Notes: generated by a model not told the origin, from the sequence alone. A stretch of DNA of 64,000 nt from Chitinophaga solisilvae (GCF_009928525.1 NZ_JAABOK010000026.1:1-64000), one strand, 5' to 3'; counted from the first letter of the stretch, positions 53,601 to 63,789 are shown. Made by a program: numbers and translations.

Positions 53601-55016
53601 TTATTGCTGATATCCTTTATTCTGATCACCGATAGATGGGTTCTGCAGAAATTCTTCCCTGGGTATGGGCATGATATATCTAATCTGATCGTTGATTTCA
53701 GGTTTCAGTTGCCGCACGGTCGCAAAGGGCAGCCGCAACAATGCCATCCATTCCTGTCCGTCTTCTCCCACCAGGCTTTTGGTGATTTCATAGTAGGTCT
53801 GCAGCAGTAAATCCGTTGTAGTGGCGGCGTTATCCACTGCTGAAAAATCAGTGATACCGGCATGTTTCATCACTTCTTTCAGGAGGTTACGCGCTTCCTG
53901 CATACTGCCGCCGGAACGCAAGATAGCCTCTGCCCTCAGCAGGTACACTTCGGTGAGACGAAAAGCATAGGCTGTTTCGGAGGTGATGGTAGCTTTGGTG
54001 CCTTCCGGAATATACTTGAGGAAATAGTAAGTATCTTTTTCCTCTTTGTTTTCGCTGCCTATCAGCCAGGACTGGCGGGGATCTCCGGCCAGCATATCCT
54101 TCAGCTTCTTTTTCGCCACATACAGCGAAGAGGCGCCGGGATAGTACTGGGAGCTGAGGTTATAGTAATAGGATTGCTGATTTTGCTGCGGTTGTATGCC
54201 CAGTATCACTTCTTCGCTGCGCAGCCCTTTCATGTAGAATATATCCTTTACGTTGGTTTCCAGCTTATAGGGACTGTCCTGGATAATGGCGCCGGCAAGT
54301 GTTGCTGCTGCTGCGTAGTCGCCGCGGCTCATCAGCACCCGCAGCTTCAGCGCCATGGCCGCCCATCTGGAGGCATAATAATTGGGGCGTACCGCAGCGG
54401 CGTTGGCAATAGCGTAATCTATATCTTCCAGGATGAGGTCATAGCTTTCCTTCACTGTACTCCGTTTCTTCGGTATGTTGGATAAGGTAATGAACGCTGT
54501 CCGCAGCAGAGCGCCGTAGGCACTGCTGAGATCATACCATTCGCCGTAATAGCTCAGCAGTTTGAAATGGCCATAGGCACGCATCATACGGGCTTCTGCC
54601 AGCATCTCCTTTTTACGGTTACCGGTGAATCCCTGTTCTGCCAACGGTTCTACCCCCTTCAACACACCATTGGCAGCGTTGATAAGGGCATAGCATTCTG
54701 ACCAGTACACACCGGCAAAACCGGAACCGGCATAATTATTTTCTTCTGCACGGTCAATACCATAGCCGCTTCCGAGGCATCCGGCACACATGCCCGGCAC
54801 TACCTGGTGGTCGCGCCAGCTGGTCGTATTGGAGCTTGCCTGCACATTGGCAAAGCGGTAGTACACTGCATTCAGCGCTATCTCAGCCGTGCGCTGATCC
54901 AGGATGGTATTACCATCCACTTTAGCACTTTCAGGCAGTTTCCCCAGTTCCTTGCCGCAGGAAACTCCTGTCAGCAACAGCATTCCGCAGCATATATATT
55001 TCAGTATTGTCTTCAT
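53601..55016 (-). CDS. SusD/RagB-family lipoprotein (locus 2)
   Basis: 471 residues. The lipobox TGVSC lies at about 16-20, then GKELGKLPESAKVDGNTIL and NAVYYRFANVQ. The TPR-like helix MLAEARMMRAYGHFKLLSYYG and AFRLTEVYLLRAEAILRSG fit SusD. A C-G-x-x-C-x-G cluster at about 75-82 (MCAGCLG) is unusual. It starts 20 bases after the end of SusC. It should form the lid of that channel. Substrate unknown; the absence of glycan-degrading genes argues for peptides or other non-glycan material. Confidence 0.93.
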   Translation of the reverse strand: MKTILKYICCGMLLLTGVSCGKELGKLPESAKVDGNTILDQRTAEIALNAVYYRFANVQASSNTTSWRDHQVVPGMCAGCLGSGYGIDRAEENNYAGSGFAGVYWSECYALINAANGVLKGVEPLAEQGFTGNRKKEMLAEARMMRAYGHFKLLSYYGEWYDLSSAYGALLRTAFITLSNIPKKRSTVKESYDLILEDIDYAIANAAAVRPNYYASRWAAMALKLRVLMSRGDYAAAATLAGAIIQDSPYKLETNVKDIFYMKGLRSEEVILGIQPQQNQQSYYYNLSSQYYPGASSLYVAKKKLKDMLAGDPRQSWLIGSENKEEKDTYYFLKYIPEGTKATITSETAYAFRLTEVYLLRAEAILRSGGSMQEARNLLKEVMKHAGITDFSAVDNAATTTDLLLQTYYEITKSLVGEDGQEWMALLRLPFATVRQLKPEINDQIRYIMPIPREEFLQNPSIGDQNKGYQQ

Positions 55017-55036
55017 ACATACTTTTTTTAAAATGA

Positions 55037-58000
55037 TTAAAATCCAAACCGCATTCCTACACTGTACTGCCTGATCGTGGGATAAGTGCTCACGTCGCTG
55101 CTGGCGTTGATAATGCTGTACGGGTTATTGCTTACCTCCGGATCCGGACCAGGGTACCGCGTAATGGTAAACAGATTGGTGGCAGCTACATATACGGAAG
55201 CATCGCGGATACGTAAGCGTGTAGCCGTTACCGTTGGCAGCTGATAAGTGAGCGTAACAGATTTCAGTTTCAGATAGGAAGCATCGAATACATCATTGCT
55301 GGCGGTATAATAGTAGCTGTTTTCATTCATCATCAGCCTGGGCCTTTCTGATCCCGGATTTTCAGGCGTCCAGCGGTCGAGGATGCGCACGCCCTTGTTG
55401 GTTCTGCCTGCCACGTACTGATTCTGGATATCGGCGAGATAAAGCATATCGCCGCCAACGGAGAAGGTCAGCAAGGTAATGAGACTGAAATTTTTCCAGG
55501 TAAAGGTGTTGGTGAAGCCACCGAAAAAGTCAGGCTGCGCCTTGCCGATCACATCCTCCGCAAAATCTCCTTCTGCATTCAGCTTGTACATGGGATCACC
55601 GATGCCCAGGTAACGTGCAAAAAAATCTGCATAGCGGAACTCTTTTTTATAGGCTTCCAGTTCTTTCTGCGTGCGGATAATACCGGTAAACTGCTTACCA
55701 TATATAAGCCCCAGCGGCTGCCCTGTACGCACGATGCTGTTGCCGAGATTATACTTTGCACTGGCGGGGTCGTCGTTGGGATTAGTAAAATCATTGGTAA
55801 TATCCGTTACCAGCGAACGGTTACCGGAGAAATTAATGGCGCTGGTCCACTGGAATTTTTTATGGCGGATAATATCTCCACGCAGATCTATTTCCAGGCC
55901 GCGGTTACGGATGGATGCCATGTTGGAAATCACGCTGCCATAGGAAGTGCTGGGCGCCAACGCTGTAGTAAGCAGCAGTCCGCTGGTGATTTTTTCGTAA
56001 TAACCTATCACCCCGCGCAGCCGGGAACCAAACATTGCAAAGTCAAGTCCGAGGTCTTTCTGCAGGGTAGATTCCCATTTGATTTTTTCGTTGCCCAGCT
56101 GGGTAGGCACCAGTGCATTACGTCCTGCATAGGAACCTGGCGTATATAGGGTATAGAACATGTTATCACCGATATTCTGCGTTCCGGTATAACCAGCACT
56201 GGCTCTCAGTTTCAGCTCTGTGATCCATTTCACTTTCTTCATGAAATTTTCTTCGGAGATGCGCCAGGCAATACCACCGGAAGGGAAATATCCCACCCGG
56301 TTGCTGGCCGGAAATTTGGAAGAGGCATCAGAGCGGCCGGTAAAAGTGAAGAGATATTTTTCCTTCAGCGCATAGTTGGCGCGCAGGTAAAAACTCAGCA
56401 GTGAGTTTTGTCCGGATATACCGGTGGCCGGCAGGGTAAGAGCTGCGGAAGATAAATTATTCAGGTACTTATCATCCGGAAAGCCCTGGCCACTGGCGGA
56501 AAAGGAATTGTACCGGAATTTCTGCCAGGAGGTACCGCCCACTACATTGATGCGGTGGTTTTCATTAAACTGCTTATCCCAGGTAAGCGTATTTTCATAA
56601 AAGATGTTGATATCTTCTGTCTGACTCTGCGAGGCAGTACCACCGTTGGAATCATCGACGCCGTTGGGCGAGGCTATCACCGCCGTGCTGGGCACGAAGT
56701 TCAGCTGATGGTAGTTGTTATAGTTAACAGATACAATACTTCTGAATTTCAGGGCATGGATAATATCGTATTCGGCAGATAACGATCCGATCAGGGAAGA
56801 TGTTTTCCCTTCGTTGATGCCATCCAGCAGTACCAGCGGGTTCTGATAGCCCTGGTAGTTGTAGCCGCCGAGGTCGGAAGCGAGGAAGCGGTATACGCTG
56901 CCATCCGCGTTGCGCGCGCGTAAAGTCGGTGGCGCATATAATGCCTGTGCGTACATGCCGTTGGTGATATTATTTTTGGTGAAGCCGTAATCCAGGTTGG
57001 TCACCACTTTGAAGCGGGAAGTGATTTCATTGTCCAGGCTGAGTTTTCCGGCAATGCGGCTGAAATCTGTCCCTTTGATGACACCTTCCTGTTTCGTATA
57101 GGCGAGAGAGGTATAATAGCGGGAGCCGCTGCCACCGCCGCGTACGGAGATGTCTGCATTCTGCGTAATACCAGTACGCAGCACTTCCTGCAACCAGTTG
57201 GTATTGGCATCGCCTAAGAAGTGCGGGTCATTGAGAATATTGGTAGCCGTAGTATTCGGCGCTTGTCCGGCTGCGGCGCGGGCGTCATTCAGGTTTTTAG
57301 CCGCCTCTTTCATAACCATGCGGTACTGATCTCCGGTGAGTAGTTTTTCTTTCACCGGCTGACTGAAGCCAGCGTAGTAATTGGCTTCCAGCACAGGCTT
57401 CTGATTCAGCTTACCTTTTTTGGTGGTAATGATGATGACACCATTGGCGGCTTTAGAACCATAGATCGCTGTTGCAGAAGCATCCTTGAGGATATCGATG
57501 GATTCGATATCGCTGATATTCAGACCGGCCAGGCTGTTGAGCCCGCGTGCAAAGGAGCCCCCCACCGAGGAGTTGGGATCATCGCTGCCAAAGCGTTCCA
57601 CAGGGTTTACTACTTCTGCCTGGTTCTGGATATATCTGTTCTGGATGGTTACCTGTACACCATCGATGATATAGAGCGGATCGTTACCGCCGAGCAGGGA
57701 AGTACCGCCGCGGATACGGATTTTAGCAACGCCGCCGGGGGAGCCGTCGGCCTGGGTTACCTGTACGCCTGCTGCCTTACCGGCAAGCGCCTGGTCTACG
57801 CTGGTAAACGGTACATTCTTCACTTCTTCCACATCCACCGAAGCCACGGAGCCGGTGAGGTCTTTACGGCGGGTACTGCCATAACCTACTACCACGTACT
57901 GCTCCAGCTCTCCCACTTTACTTTTCAGGATAACGGGGATGTTCAGTTTGCCGTTCACGGGGATGGTCTGGCTCTCAAATCCCACACAGGTGATAACCAG

Positions 58001-58594
58001 CACAACTTTATCGCCGGCCTCCTTCAGCAGGAACTGCCCGTTTTTATCGGTGATCGCCGCTTTACGGCTGCCTTTCACCTGTACGGTAACGCCTGGCAGC
58101 GGCATTCCCTTTTCATCGGTGATGATACCGGCAACATCAGGCAGCGGTGCTTCCGCAAGCTGGCTGAATACAGCACTGAGTTGCTTTTCCGCCTCCCGGG
58201 AAATTACAACCGTATTCCCCTGGATGGCCCAGTGCAGTGGCTTCCCGTTCATCAGCTGCTGCAGGGCAGGTTTCAACGGAATATCCCGGACCTGCAGGGT
58301 AACCGGCGTAATATCCACCAGGTCCTGGGTGCGGTAAAAAAATACAAAGCCCGTCTGTTGCCTGATAAGGGCGAATACCTGCTGCATAGGCATCTCTTTA
58401 CAAGAAATGGTCACTGTCTGTGATACGCTCTTTGCACTGATATGCAGCGCAAACATGGTGAGCAGGATCGTGGTAAGTCGCATGATTCTCCTGATTTTGG
58501 TTGCTAATGCCGGGAGATAATGGTTGGTGGCTGAACAGGCCGCGGGTAATTTTCCGGCATGCGGCGGCCTGCTGCAATAAAATTTTAATTGCAT
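55037..58594 (-). CDS. SusC/RagA-family TonB-dependent transporter with STN domain (locus 2)
   Basis: 1185 residues from the ATG at 58594. I prefer this start because MQLKFYC before a basic stretch and IMRLTTILL is typical of Chitinophaga SusC leaders; ATGs at 58657 and 58483 are alternatives. STN domain (VTISCKEMPMQQVFALIRQQTG), carboxypeptidase-regulatory-like domain (VAGIITDEKGMPLPGVTVQVKG), plug (YVVVGYGSTRRKDLTGSVASVD; IRIRGGTS; LYIIDGVQ; YGSKAANGVIIITTKKG), then barrel to MRFGF. It should signal to the FecR encoded upstream and import with SusD. Its 5' side contains two stem-loops (58621-58718). Confidence 0.95.
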   Translation of the reverse strand: MQLKFYCSRPPHAGKLPAACSATNHYLPALATKIRRIMRLTTILLTMFALHISAKSVSQTVTISCKEMPMQQVFALIRQQTGFVFFYRTQDLVDITPVTLQVRDIPLKPALQQLMNGKPLHWAIQGNTVVISREAEKQLSAVFSQLAEAPLPDVAGIITDEKGMPLPGVTVQVKGSRKAAITDKNGQFLLKEAGDKVVLVITCVGFESQTIPVNGKLNIPVILKSKVGELEQYVVVGYGSTRRKDLTGSVASVDVEEVKNVPFTSVDQALAGKAAGVQVTQADGSPGGVAKIRIRGGTSLLGGNDPLYIIDGVQVTIQNRYIQNQAEVVNPVERFGSDDPNSSVGGSFARGLNSLAGLNISDIESIDILKDASATAIYGSKAANGVIIITTKKGKLNQKPVLEANYYAGFSQPVKEKLLTGDQYRMVMKEAAKNLNDARAAAGQAPNTTATNILNDPHFLGDANTNWLQEVLRTGITQNADISVRGGGSGSRYYTSLAYTKQEGVIKGTDFSRIAGKLSLDNEITSRFKVVTNLDYGFTKNNITNGMYAQALYAPPTLRARNADGSVYRFLASDLGGYNYQGYQNPLVLLDGINEGKTSSLIGSLSAEYDIIHALKFRSIVSVNYNNYHQLNFVPSTAVIASPNGVDDSNGGTASQSQTEDINIFYENTLTWDKQFNENHRINVVGGTSWQKFRYNSFSASGQGFPDDKYLNNLSSAALTLPATGISGQNSLLSFYLRANYALKEKYLFTFTGRSDASSKFPASNRVGYFPSGGIAWRISEENFMKKVKWITELKLRASAGYTGTQNIGDNMFYTLYTPGSYAGRNALVPTQLGNEKIKWESTLQKDLGLDFAMFGSRLRGVIGYYEKITSGLLLTTALAPSTSYGSVISNMASIRNRGLEIDLRGDIIRHKKFQWTSAINFSGNRSLVTDITNDFTNPNDDPASAKYNLGNSIVRTGQPLGLIYGKQFTGIIRTQKELEAYKKEFRYADFFARYLGIGDPMYKLNAEGDFAEDVIGKAQPDFFGGFTNTFTWKNFSLITLLTFSVGGDMLYLADIQNQYVAGRTNKGVRILDRWTPENPGSERPRLMMNENSYYYTASNDVFDASYLKLKSVTLTYQLPTVTATRLRIRDASVYVAATNLFTITRYPGPDPEVSNNPYSIINASSDVSTYPTIRQYSVGMRFGF

Positions 58595-58620
58595 ACATTT
58601 GTATGGTTTGGTTGACGATC

Positions 58621-58649
58621 CTCTTTGTCCGGAATCATTCGGACAAGAG
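58621..58649 (-). promoter_or_regulatory. Stem-loop in the leader of susC locus 2
   Basis: A stem CTCTTTGTCCG / CGGACAAGAG with one bulged base and an 8-base loop lies 26 bases upstream of the SusC start. It could affect translation or stability of the transporter message. Function is inferred from position only. Confidence 0.35.
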
Positions 58650-58679
58650 CTTTTCAAAAAGGGTTAACCGGAACAAAAG

Positions 58680-58718
58680 CCTGGTGCAGACGCCAATCTT
58701 ACCACCAGGTTTTTTTTT
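58680..58718. terminator. Terminator-like hairpin between fecR and susC (locus 2)
   Basis: Arms CCTGGTG (58680-58686) and CACCAGG (58703-58709) form a 7-bp stem with a 16-base loop. On the plus strand nine T follow; on the minus strand, the gene strand, TTTTGTT follows. It may stop most transcripts leaving fecR, so that the sigma/FecR pair and the SusCD genes can be expressed at different levels. Confidence 0.5.
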
Positions 58719-58811
58719 ATGGATGACATGGCAGTGCCAACAGATAGTGCTTATCAGTCAGTAACCAGTTTTTCTCTTTTAATCTTCAGGAATAATTATC
58801 GCGTTCCCCCG

Positions 58812-59945
58812 TCAGGGCAGGACGGTAATGTGTTTGCCCCCATTTGATATTTTCAGGTGTATCCGTGTTGTTTCCAGCAATGCAGCTACCTGTTCCAGCG
58901 TCAGCCCTCTTCCTATTTCCCCGGTGAAGTTACCTTCAGGTATGCCGTTTTCGTAGTGTACTTCAGCATCGTACCAGCGGGACAGCTCCCGCATGACAGC
59001 CGGTACGTCGGCATCTCTGAAGGAGAAGTAGCCGTTCTTCCAGGCCATAACGGCCGTAACGTCTACCCGCTTCTTCGGTCCTATTTTTCCATTCGCCACA
59101 CTGATCTGCTGACCCGGCAATATATGTTGTGCCTGTTCTCCTGTTCTTACGGCCACCGCGCCTTCCAGCAGCGTGGTATTCGCACTGTTCTCATCTTCAT
59201 AGGCGCTGATATTAAAATGTGTACCCAGTACCAATACGTCCATCGTAGCTGTTTTTACTACAAACGGCTGATTGGCAGATGACGTCACCTCGAAATATGC
59301 TTCCCCGGTAATGCGTACTTCCCGCTCCTTTCCGTTGAAAGCAACCGGGTAGGTAACAGACGATGCTGCATTCAGCCATACGCCGGTGCCATCCGGGAGC
59401 GTTACCCTGGACTGCACGCCCCTGGGGGTGCGCAGCGTATTCATTAGTGCTGTGCTGCCGCTGTTATTACCTGCCTGGTAGCTCAGGCCGCCAGCAGACT
59501 GCATCACCCGGGTGTTCCCCTGTTGCGTGAGTACGCCGCTTGCAGCACTGTCCAGCTGCACCTGTGAGCCGTCTCCCAGTATCAGCACGGCTTTACTGCC
59601 GGACGTAATACGCGTAGCTGCCGCAATAGCAGCGGGTTTACGGGCAGGCCACCACCATACGGTGACAGCTGCCAGCAGCAGCACAGCCGCCGCGGCCGCC
59701 CACGTAGCCTTGCGGCGCAGGAAATGAATGCGGCGCACAGGCGCAGTACCGGTAGCCAGCTGCAAACGTTGCAGCATACGGGCTTCCAGCTCCTCCTCTG
59801 TCTCGTCCGGCGCTGCCATTATCTTCACCAGCAACTCCGATTCGTCATAGGCGTTGTACCAGTGCAGCAAAGCAGCTTTTTCTGCATCGCTCGCCTTACC
59901 GGAAAGGTATTTCCGGGACAGGACAATCAGTTCATTCATTTCCAT
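58812..59945 (-). CDS. FecR-family anti-sigma factor (locus 2)
   Basis: 377 residues; the start could also be the third codon. N-terminal sigma-binding region (LSRKYLSGKASDAEKAALLHWY), membrane helix at about 80-96 (WAAAAAVLLLAAVTVWWW), FecR domain at about 165-290 (TLRTPRGVQSRVTLPDGTGVWLNAASSVTY; REVRITGEAYFEV; VLGTHFNISAY) and a C-terminal DUF4974 domain (PAVMRELSRWYDAEVHY). It transmits the SusC signal to the sigma factor encoded 84 bases upstream. Confidence 0.94.
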   Translation of the reverse strand: MEMNELIVLSRKYLSGKASDAEKAALLHWYNAYDESELLVKIMAAPDETEEELEARMLQRLQLATGTAPVRRIHFLRRKATWAAAAAVLLLAAVTVWWWPARKPAAIAAATRITSGSKAVLILGDGSQVQLDSAASGVLTQQGNTRVMQSAGGLSYQAGNNSGSTALMNTLRTPRGVQSRVTLPDGTGVWLNAASSVTYPVAFNGKEREVRITGEAYFEVTSSANQPFVVKTATMDVLVLGTHFNISAYEDENSANTTLLEGAVAVRTGEQAQHILPGQQISVANGKIGPKKRVDVTAVMAWKNGYFSFRDADVPAVMRELSRWYDAEVHYENGIPEGNFTGEIGRGLTLEQVAALLETTRIHLKISNGGKHITVLP

Positions 59946-60029
59946 ACGTGTGGACTACTTTTACAGGTGGTAATAATAGAATAGTACAAAGAGGGGAAGA
60001 TAACCCTACCTCCTGCTGAAAAAATTTTT

Positions 60030-60593
60030 TCAGGGAAGCACAGAAAAGAAGTGCAGATAATGCCGGAGCTGTATCCGCAATCGCTGTAATGCTTTGGTGA
60101 TATGCTTTTCCACGGCCTTCTCTGAAATGTGGAGCTGCCGGGCAATCTCTTTATTGCTCATGCCCTGGTTGCGGCTGTAGTCAAATACCAGGCGGCATTT
60201 TTCCGGCAGCAGCTGTAACTGCTCCTGGAAGGATTGCTGCAGGAAGCGCAGCGCGGCAGTTTCATCGGCGGCGGCATGCAACGCTTCCGGCCATTCGTTG
60301 GTGGTAACGGTAACCTGCATCCTGGATAACTGCCGGAAGGTAGCATAGCGGGCGGCTACAGCCAGATAGGCGCCCAGCGAATCAATGATGGTATGCATCC
60401 GGCGTTGCCACAAACCCGAAAGCACATCCTGTACAATATCTTCTGCCAGCTCACGGGAATGCAGCCGGTGTACGGCCAGTGCGTACAGCCGCTTCCAGTA
60501 TCGCCGGTATATTTCCGTAAAGGCGTTGTGATCATCCTGCCGGATCAGTTGTACCAGTTCATCATCACTGTATTGCTTATAGTCGGACATCAA
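60030..60593 (-). CDS. ECF sigma factor (SusCD-linked, locus 2)
   Basis: 187 residues (start at M1 or M2). Region 2: DDHNAFTEIYRRYWKRLYALAVHRL and ELAEDIVQDVLSGLWQRR. Region 4: LPEKCRLVFDYSRNQGMSNKEIARQLHISEKAVEKHITKAL. It heads the sigma-FecR-SusC-SusD-TlpA-TlpA operon. A 255-base gap separates it from the divergent permease gene, where its promoter should lie. Confidence 0.93.
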   Translation of the reverse strand: MMSDYKQYSDDELVQLIRQDDHNAFTEIYRRYWKRLYALAVHRLHSRELAEDIVQDVLSGLWQRRMHTIIDSLGAYLAVAARYATFRQLSRMQVTVTTNEWPEALHAAADETAALRFLQQSFQEQLQLLPEKCRLVFDYSRNQGMSNKEIARQLHISEKAVEKHITKALQRLRIQLRHYLHFFSVLP

Positions 60594-60848
60594 ACGTATT
60601 CAGATTTTCGCTAATTATTATACGCGGTATGTGGCTGGTTGATTTACCCATCATCTGAAACGAATGTACAAAATAAGTTCGGGAAAGTCGGCATGAGTCA
60701 ACAACGGCGACTATCAGCCGGCTGTTTTTTTCATCACCTTTCCTCCTGCGTTCTATACGCGCTGCACTGCTGCTGCAGTGGGTTACAACATACAGCGGAG
60801 GGTGTCCGGAGATTTATTTGTTTTGCGGCGGCGGCTTTTCTTAATTTG

Positions 60849-62324
60849 ATGAAATTAACTCATCTTGCAACCTTATCTATAATTTTCACATTGGAATCGA
60901 CACAAGAAAATACAGCGCCGCAACAGCTGAGCCGGGGATTACAAAACCGGCACATACAGCTGATTGCGCTCGGCGGCGCAATAGGCACAGGGCTATTCCT
61001 GGGCATAGGCCCAGCCGCCGTACTGGCAGGTCCGTCTGTTATTCTGGGTTATGCGCTGGCAGGAGTCATCGCATTTTTTATTATGCGGCAGCTGGGAGAA
61101 ATGGTAGTAGAAGAACCGGTATCAGGGAGTTTCAGCCATTTCGCCTATAAGTACTGGGGAACCTATGCCGGCTTCGCCTCCGGCTGGAACTACTGGGTGC
61201 TGTATATCCTGGTAAGCATGTCTGAGCTGACAGCCATCGGTATCTATGTACATTTCTGGTGGCCGGAAATCCCGCTGTGGTCTTCCAGCCTCTTCTTCTT
61301 TATAGCCATCAATGCACTCAACCTCAGCTCTGTAAAGGTTTACGGGGAAGCGGAATTCTGGTTCTCCATTGTAAAGGTAGTAGCTATCGTAGCCATGATT
61401 GTCTTCGGCGTTTATTTGCTCATCAGCGGCAGCGGCGGCCCGCAGGCAGGTATAGAAAACCTCTGGAACGACGGCGGCTTCTTCCCGAAAGGCTTACTGG
61501 AGAAAGATGCCAAAGGTAACTACCAGGGTCTGTTTGCCACGATTGCCCTGATCATGTTTTCTTTCGGCGGGCTGGAACTGATCGGGATCACCGCTGCGGA
61601 AGCGGATAAACCGGAAAAGACAATTCCCAAGGCGACCAACCAGGTGATCTACCGTATCCTCATCTTTTATGTGGGTGCGCTCATTATCCTCTTCTCCCTT
61701 TCTCCATGGAAAGGCATCACCACCGACAGCAGTCCGTTTGTGATGGTATTCCAGAGTCTCAAAGGTTTTCAGTTCACCCTCTTTGGCAAAACTGTTTATT
61801 TCACCAGTCTTATTGCCAATGTGCTGAACCTGATCGTGCTCACTGCTGCGCTCTCCGTATATAACAGCTGCGTATACAGCAACAGCAGGATGCTTTACGG
61901 GCTGGCCCGGCAGGGCAATGCGCCGGCATTTCTGTCCGGCCTGAATAAAAACCATGTACCGGTGAAAGCCATCATTGTATCCGGCTTATTTGCTGCCATC
62001 TGTATTGTAGTGAATAAACTGATACCGGAAAAAGCGCTGGAGGTGATGATGTCGCTGGTTGTATCTTCTCTGATCATCAACTGGCTGATGATTACCGTCG
62101 TACATTTTAAATTCAGGAAAGATAAAAAAGCTGCGCAGATACGTACTAAATTCCCGTCTTTTCTCTATCCTGTCTCCAACTATATCTGTCTGATATTTCT
62201 GACGGGCATTCTCCTGCTCATGTGGATTACCGGTATGAAACTGCCGGTGGCGCTGATTCCCGGCTGGATGCTGTTTTTATATCTCTGTTTCCTGCTGGTA
62301 AGAAAGAACAAACAAAAAGCATAA
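60849..62324 (+). CDS. Amino-acid permease, APC superfamily (AAT family)
   Basis: About 491 residues from the ATG at 60849; a TTG start at 60891 is a serious alternative, because the TTAATTTG just before the ATG looks like a Bacteroidota -7 box, which would place the transcript start inside the longer version. The AAT signature LSRGLQNRHIQLIALGGAIGTGLFLGIG opens helix 1, and about 12 membrane helices follow. SFGGLELIGITAAEADKPEKTIPKATNQV is also typical. The family imports amino acids such as aromatic amino acids, proline, D-serine or GABA with protons; the exact substrate cannot be read. It is monocistronic with a strong terminator and may use amino acids released by the locus 1 protease. 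Confidence 0.9.
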   Translation: MKLTHLATLSIIFTLESTQENTAPQQLSRGLQNRHIQLIALGGAIGTGLFLGIGPAAVLAGPSVILGYALAGVIAFFIMRQLGEMVVEEPVSGSFSHFAYKYWGTYAGFASGWNYWVLYILVSMSELTAIGIYVHFWWPEIPLWSSSLFFFIAINALNLSSVKVYGEAEFWFSIVKVVAIVAMIVFGVYLLISGSGGPQAGIENLWNDGGFFPKGLLEKDAKGNYQGLFATIALIMFSFGGLELIGITAAEADKPEKTIPKATNQVIYRILIFYVGALIILFSLSPWKGITTDSSPFVMVFQSLKGFQFTLFGKTVYFTSLIANVLNLIVLTAALSVYNSCVYSNSRMLYGLARQGNAPAFLSGLNKNHVPVKAIIVSGLFAAICIVVNKLIPEKALEVMMSLVVSSLIINWLMITVVHFKFRKDKKAAQIRTKFPSFLYPVSNYICLIFLTGILLLMWITGMKLPVALIPGWMLFLYLCFLLVRKNKQKA

Positions 62325-62335
62325 ACCATATAGAA

Positions 62336-62361
62336 AAGGCGCCGGTAAATACCGGCGCCTT
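62336..62361. terminator. Bidirectional terminator between permease and susD (locus 3)
   Basis: An 11-bp perfect stem (62336-62346 with 62351-62361, AAGGCGCCGGT / ACCGGCGCCTT) with loop AAAT sits 12 bases past the permease stop and 12 bases past the convergent SusD stop. The sequence is compact and G+C-rich, quite unlike the long palindromes. Confidence 0.88.
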
Positions 62362-62373
62362 GCTGTTAAACTA

Positions 62374-63771
62374 CTACCATCCCGGGTTGTCAGGCCGGAT
62401 ATTCGGGTTAGACATTCGTTCTGCCTGAGGTATCGGCAGATAATAAAACAGCTCACCGGGTTGCAGTGCCGTATCTGCCGCATCTTCCGGCAGGCGGGTC
62501 AGCGGCAGGCCCAGCCGCTTCCGGTCAAAGTACCGGTGCCCTTCAAAAGGCAGTTCCCGGAAGCGTTCCAGCATTATTTCTTCCCGCAGCTGACGTGCGT
62601 CCTTGTTTATCTGTGGCGTATATCCCTGTATACGGTGTTCGCGCAGGGTCTGCAGGTCGGCGGCGGCCCCGCCGGTGTTCCCCTGCTCCAGCAAGGCTTC
62701 CGCCCGGATAAGGTACATTTCTCCTGTTCTGAAAATTTTCACATCATTCAGGTTTTCCGCACCCGGCGTACCGGCGTATTTGCGGATTACTTCCCCCGGC
62801 TGCCCGCTGGCGGCCAGTGTGGAGTCATAGCTGAAATAGCTGGTATAGCGTATATCGTTCTCTGCATCGTAGGCGCGCAGCAGTTTCAGCGAAGGTGCGA
62901 AATACACAATACCCAGGGTAGCATTCTTCCATACGTCCCCTGGCCGCAAAGTACTGCCTGCCGTACGTTTCAGCTTAAAGATTACTTCTGCCCCGCTTTG
63001 ATCTGTCCAGATACCGGGGAATTCCTGCATGGTCGCCAGCGGCACCTGTGCAATGACCTTTCCGGCGCTTTCTGCCGCCAACGCCCAGTTACGGGTATAC
63101 AATGCTACGCGGGCCTGTAATGCCTGTACCGCCTGAAGGTGCATACGTGTTGTTTCCCGGCTGTCGTCTATCCAGGCGGCAGCATGGGCGATATCCGCAT
63201 TCATCTCCCGGAAAAAATCAGCATAGGTGGGCCTTCCCGGTTTATTATCTATATCAGCAGCAGTGACATACGGCACGGCCAGTGCGTCTGCGTGGTATAC
63301 GCCGGAAGCGCCGAAATGCCGGAACAGCTCAAAATGCGCATAGGCGCGGATAGCGGTCAACTCTCCTTTCAGCTGCTGCCTGGCAGCAACGGCTGCTTCA
63401 TCTGCTGCCGGCACTTTATCAATGCCTGCCAGCAACCGGTTAACCCGGTTGATGACCTGGTAGGCATTGCTCCAGGGATCTGTGATTTCAGCATCTGAAG
63501 CAGCATACGTCCAGCGGAACAGGTGCTGCGCGGAACCGTTCACACCGGCATTTTTCGGGCCTATCCGGCATTCATCTGCCATCACGGAGCCGGTGCGCAT
63601 GGACAGCTCCGCATTCCAGCCGGCATACACGCCGAGCACCGCTTTATCGAATGTCTGCAGAGAGGAAAATATTTTACTTTCATCGATCTGGTCTGCCGGC
63701 TTAATATCCAGCATACCGGAGCAGGCGGATAATCCCGTGCTGATCGCCAGCACGGTTAATAACTTTTTCAT
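62374..63771 (-). CDS. SusD/RagB-family lipoprotein (locus 3)
   Basis: 465 residues. The lipobox GLSAC lies at about 13-17, then SGMLDIKPADQIDESKIFSS. TPR-like RAYAHFELFRHFG, EMYLIRAEALLEQGNT and LREEIMLERFRELPFEGHRYFDRKRLG are SusD hallmarks. It follows SusC by 18 bases; no more genes of this locus are visible downstream, since the permease is convergent. Upstream sigma and FecR genes, if any, lie beyond the right edge. Confidence 0.93.
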   Translation of the reverse strand: MKKLLTVLAISTGLSACSGMLDIKPADQIDESKIFSSLQTFDKAVLGVYAGWNAELSMRTGSVMADECRIGPKNAGVNGSAQHLFRWTYAASDAEITDPWSNAYQVINRVNRLLAGIDKVPAADEAAVAARQQLKGELTAIRAYAHFELFRHFGASGVYHADALAVPYVTAADIDNKPGRPTYADFFREMNADIAHAAAWIDDSRETTRMHLQAVQALQARVALYTRNWALAAESAGKVIAQVPLATMQEFPGIWTDQSGAEVIFKLKRTAGSTLRPGDVWKNATLGIVYFAPSLKLLRAYDAENDIRYTSYFSYDSTLAASGQPGEVIRKYAGTPGAENLNDVKIFRTGEMYLIRAEALLEQGNTGGAAADLQTLREHRIQGYTPQINKDARQLREEIMLERFRELPFEGHRYFDRKRLGLPLTRLPEDAADTALQPGELFYYLPIPQAERMSNPNIRPDNPGW

Positions 63772-63789
63772 ATCAGCGTTTTGAATTTT

